NCBI GenBank assembly: GCA_044220725.1
Contig: JBGAQN010000103.1
Span: 1 to 7,014, forward strand
From: Phosphoribacter sp044220725
GTDB taxonomy: Bacteria; Actinomycetota; Actinomycetes; Actinomycetales; Dermatophilaceae
Direction: 5' to 3'
Length of the DNA: 7,014 nucleotides
Shown piece by piece: positions 5,543-7,014 of the stretch (position 1 is the first letter of the stretch; each line of letters begins with the position of its first letter). Made by a program: the position numbers and the translations under genes. A model generated the notes under the pieces. The model made no database searches, was not told where the DNA came from, and was given only the letters and a program-made list of their open reading frames with translations.

Positions 5543-7014
5543 TCACCCGGCCGCGGCGCCGGTGATCCGATGGAGGAGGTAGAGCTGTTCGGCGTCGGAC
5601 TCGCCGGACACGGCATACACGCGGCCGCCTTCCATGCGCACGGGACGGACGAGGTGCCGCGCAGTCCGGCCGTTGCCGTCGGCATACCCGATCCATACGG
5701 CGAGCGAGTCGGAAACCGCTTGTCGCAGCAATGAACTCGTCTCGTGCGGTGTGCCTGACAGCGGACCGCGCGGAGGCCCACCCGCGACCGGACGCTTCGG
5801 GGCGGCGCGCAACGCAGCGACCAAGGACGTCGCCGTCGCTGCGGTGAGGGGCGGCAAGGTCGGCTCCGGTATGCCGCGTGCCTGGGTCGATCTGGCCCGT
5901 CGTGGAGCAGGGCGGTCGACGACGATCACCCCGTCGAAGGTCTCGCGCGCAGGGGCGTAGCCCCCGGCCCGCAGCAGATCGACAAGCACCGCCGGATCGG
6001 ACTGCGAGACCAGCACGGTCGGGGCGATCCGGCGCAACAAGGCCCGCGACAGGCCCCGGTCGGCGAGCAAGGCCGCCAGCACGGCCTCGTCGTCCGAGCG
6101 GATGTATGCCGTCGCGCCGCCGACCCGCGTCTGCCCGTGCCGCCGGGCGACGTCCCGGACGAGGTAGTCCAGGGGCTGGGGCACGGGCGTCCGGCTCGAC
6201 ACCCGGAGCGTGTCGAGCACCTCATCGGCGGTCCATCCGCTGTCCAGCGCTCGCCGCACCGACTCGGCCGAGAGGCGCAACACCGTTGCGCCACCGCGGG
6301 ATTCGACGTCGCTCACCAGTCGCATGAACCTACCGAGCGCACCGTCCAACGGGCCGGGAGCGATGGCGGTGAGGTCTGCCTGCAGCAGCACGTGGTCGAC
6401 CGATGGGGGCAGGGTGGCGTCAGCCGTCTCGGCGAGGTGGGCGGTTGGCCCGCCATCAGCAAGGCCACGCCCCAGCCCGCTGAGCGCGCCGAGCGCCGTC
6501 GCCCCAAGCCAGTCGGCTTCTCGCAGCACGGCAACGCTCGCCTCGGTGAGGGCCCGCCGGTCGGCCAGCGGACGACGCCAGGTCACTCGCTCGGTGACCG
6601 ATTCGGGTGGTGGGGCGCTCCCTGGGGGCAGGGCCGCCAGCTCGCGCAGGACGTCGGCGCGGATGCCCCGGACCGCCGGCCAGCGCACCTCCGGACCGAG
6701 GGCGCCCACCGTCCCGCCGGCGGGTCGCTGCGTCCCCACGAGGTATGCCGCTCGCGGGCTCTCCCACCAGGCCTGCGCGACGCTCGCCCATCGGGATCCG
6801 GCCGATTGCGATCGCCACACGTCGAACTCGGGGGTCGGTGTGAAGGCCGGTGTCAGCTCGCCGTCATCGACGATGAGGCCGGCGGCCAGCGCCACTTCGG
6901 CGAGCCACGCCGCGTGGGCAGGCTCGACGTCGAGGTCGCGGGCCAGCGCGGCCAGGTCACGGACGCCCAACGCGCCCGAGCGCAGGACCCGAGGCGGGTT
7001 GGCGGTCCAGAGGT
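5543..7014 (-). CDS. Helicase-associated protein (Rv0862c-like) with probable C-terminal WYL-like domain (5'-truncated by window edge)
   Basis: 489 residues are visible. The frame stays open to the right edge with coding-like residues (LWTANPPRVLRSGALGVRDL), so a TTG at 6970 is probably internal and the true start lies outside. Counting from that TTG, residues 1-45 look like a winged-helix segment. Residues about 192-345 match the Helicase_C_3 / XPB-Ssl2-type region: VLLQADLTAIAPGPL, then TVLRLSAESVRRALDSGWT, then RTPVPQPLDYLVRDVARRHG. Residues about 413-470 (VWIGYADGNGRTARHLVRPVR, then VYAVSG, then LHRI) look like a WYL-type fold. No Walker A or DExH motif is visible, so it is not itself a motor in the visible part. 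In mycobacteria the homologous gene sits beside the XPB gene; here two genes separate them. The biochemical role is not known to me. The WYL call is inference; the Rv0862c-type call is firm. Confidence 0.88.
   Translation of the reverse strand, partial: LWTANPPRVLRSGALGVRDLAALARDLDVEPAHAAWLAEVALAAGLIVDDGELTPAFTPTPEFDVWRSQSAGSRWASVAQAWWESPRAAYLVGTQRPAGGTVGALGPEVRWPAVRGIRADVLRELAALPPGSAPPPESVTERVTWRRPLADRRALTEASVAVLREADWLGATALGALSGLGRGLADGGPTAHLAETADATLPPSVDHVLLQADLTAIAPGPLDGALGRFMRLVSDVESRGGATVLRLSAESVRRALDSGWTADEVLDTLRVSSRTPVPQPLDYLVRDVARRHGQTRVGGATAYIRSDDEAVLAALLADRGLSRALLRRIAPTVLVSQSDPAVLVDLLRAGGYAPARETFDGVIVVDRPAPRRARSTQARGIPEPTLPPLTAATATSLVAALRAAPKRPVAGGPPRGPLSGTPHETSSLLRQAVSDSLAVWIGYADGNGRTARHLVRPVRMEGGRVYAVSGESDAEQLYLLHRITGAAAG

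Larger units (their letters stand above)
683..6750. repeat. Dispersed octamer CGGCATAC / GTATGCCG (15 exact copies)
   Basis: CGGCATAC on the plus strand begins at 683, 986, 2651, 3557, 4278, 5611 and 5680. The reverse complement GTATGCCG begins at 1077, 1446, 2566, 4096, 4120, 5869, 6104 and 6743. A heptamer GGCATAC lies at 4075. All copies lie inside coding sequence of five of the six genes; none falls in the HMG-CoA lyase gene. The word is read in different codon phases: TAT-GCC (Tyr-Ala), GCA-TAC (Ala-Tyr), CAT-ACC (His-Thr at 2566) and ATA-CCG (Ile-Pro at 5869). The copies at 4096 and 4120 are linked by a tandem duplication. Function unknown. Confidence 0.85.

Noticed and set aside
5547..5562. 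CCGGC/GCCGG hairpin near the end of the HMG-CoA lyase as a terminator
   Set aside because: The stem has only five pairs, no T-run follows on either strand, and it lies inside the last codons of the helicase-associated gene.
6968..6970. TTG at 6970 as the true start of the helicase-associated protein
   Set aside because: The frame remains open to the window edge with 14 further residues resembling the family (PPRVLRSGALGVRDL), and no Shine-Dalgarno precedes the TTG. The start is probably outside the window.

Overview
This window is a gene-dense stretch of a high-G+C actinobacterial chromosome. The signs are the strong G/C bias at third codon positions, GTG and TTG start codons, and a bacterial XPB-type helicase close to the M. 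tuberculosis protein Rv0861c. The style of the genes suggests the Intrasporangiaceae/Dermatophilaceae area, but that is an impression, not a demonstration. I see no phage, transposon, CRISPR, tRNA or rRNA signal. Almost all of the sequence is coding.

Layout: (1) 1-1220, minus: HtrA/DegP-like membrane-anchored serine protease, cut at its 3' end by the window edge. (2) 1375-2154, plus: unrecognised multi-pass membrane protein, divergent from the protease. Its last 31 bp overlap the end of the convergent helicase gene. (3) 2124-3788, minus: XPB/ERCC3-family DNA helicase. (4) 3793-4482, minus: two-TM, proline/tyrosine-repeat membrane protein resembling CD225/dispanin. It lies directly upstream of the helicase with a 4-nt gap, so the two are probably co-transcribed and translationally coupled. 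(5) 4596-5528, plus: hydroxymethylglutaryl-CoA lyase, divergent from gene 4. The 113-bp gap between them contains an imperfect inverted repeat. (6) 5543-7014, minus: helicase-associated protein related to Rv0862c, cut at its N-terminus by the window edge. It has a Helicase_C_3-type region and a probable C-terminal WYL-like domain.

Together the helicase and the Rv0862c-like protein form a recognisable actinobacterial repair-helicase neighbourhood. Here it is interrupted by a membrane-protein gene and a leucine-catabolism gene. The protease and gene 4 are both envelope proteins with disordered proline-rich cytoplasmic N-termini that share a short QGP-x-DPW motif.

The most unusual signal cuts across all gene boundaries. 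The octamer CGGCATAC (or GTATGCCG) occurs 15 times in 7 kb, eight in one orientation and seven in the other, plus one heptamer match. It is read in all three codon phases and, in one case, forces a rare ATA codon. A rough base-composition estimate predicts less than one occurrence. This looks like a DNA-level repeated word, not a codon-usage effect.
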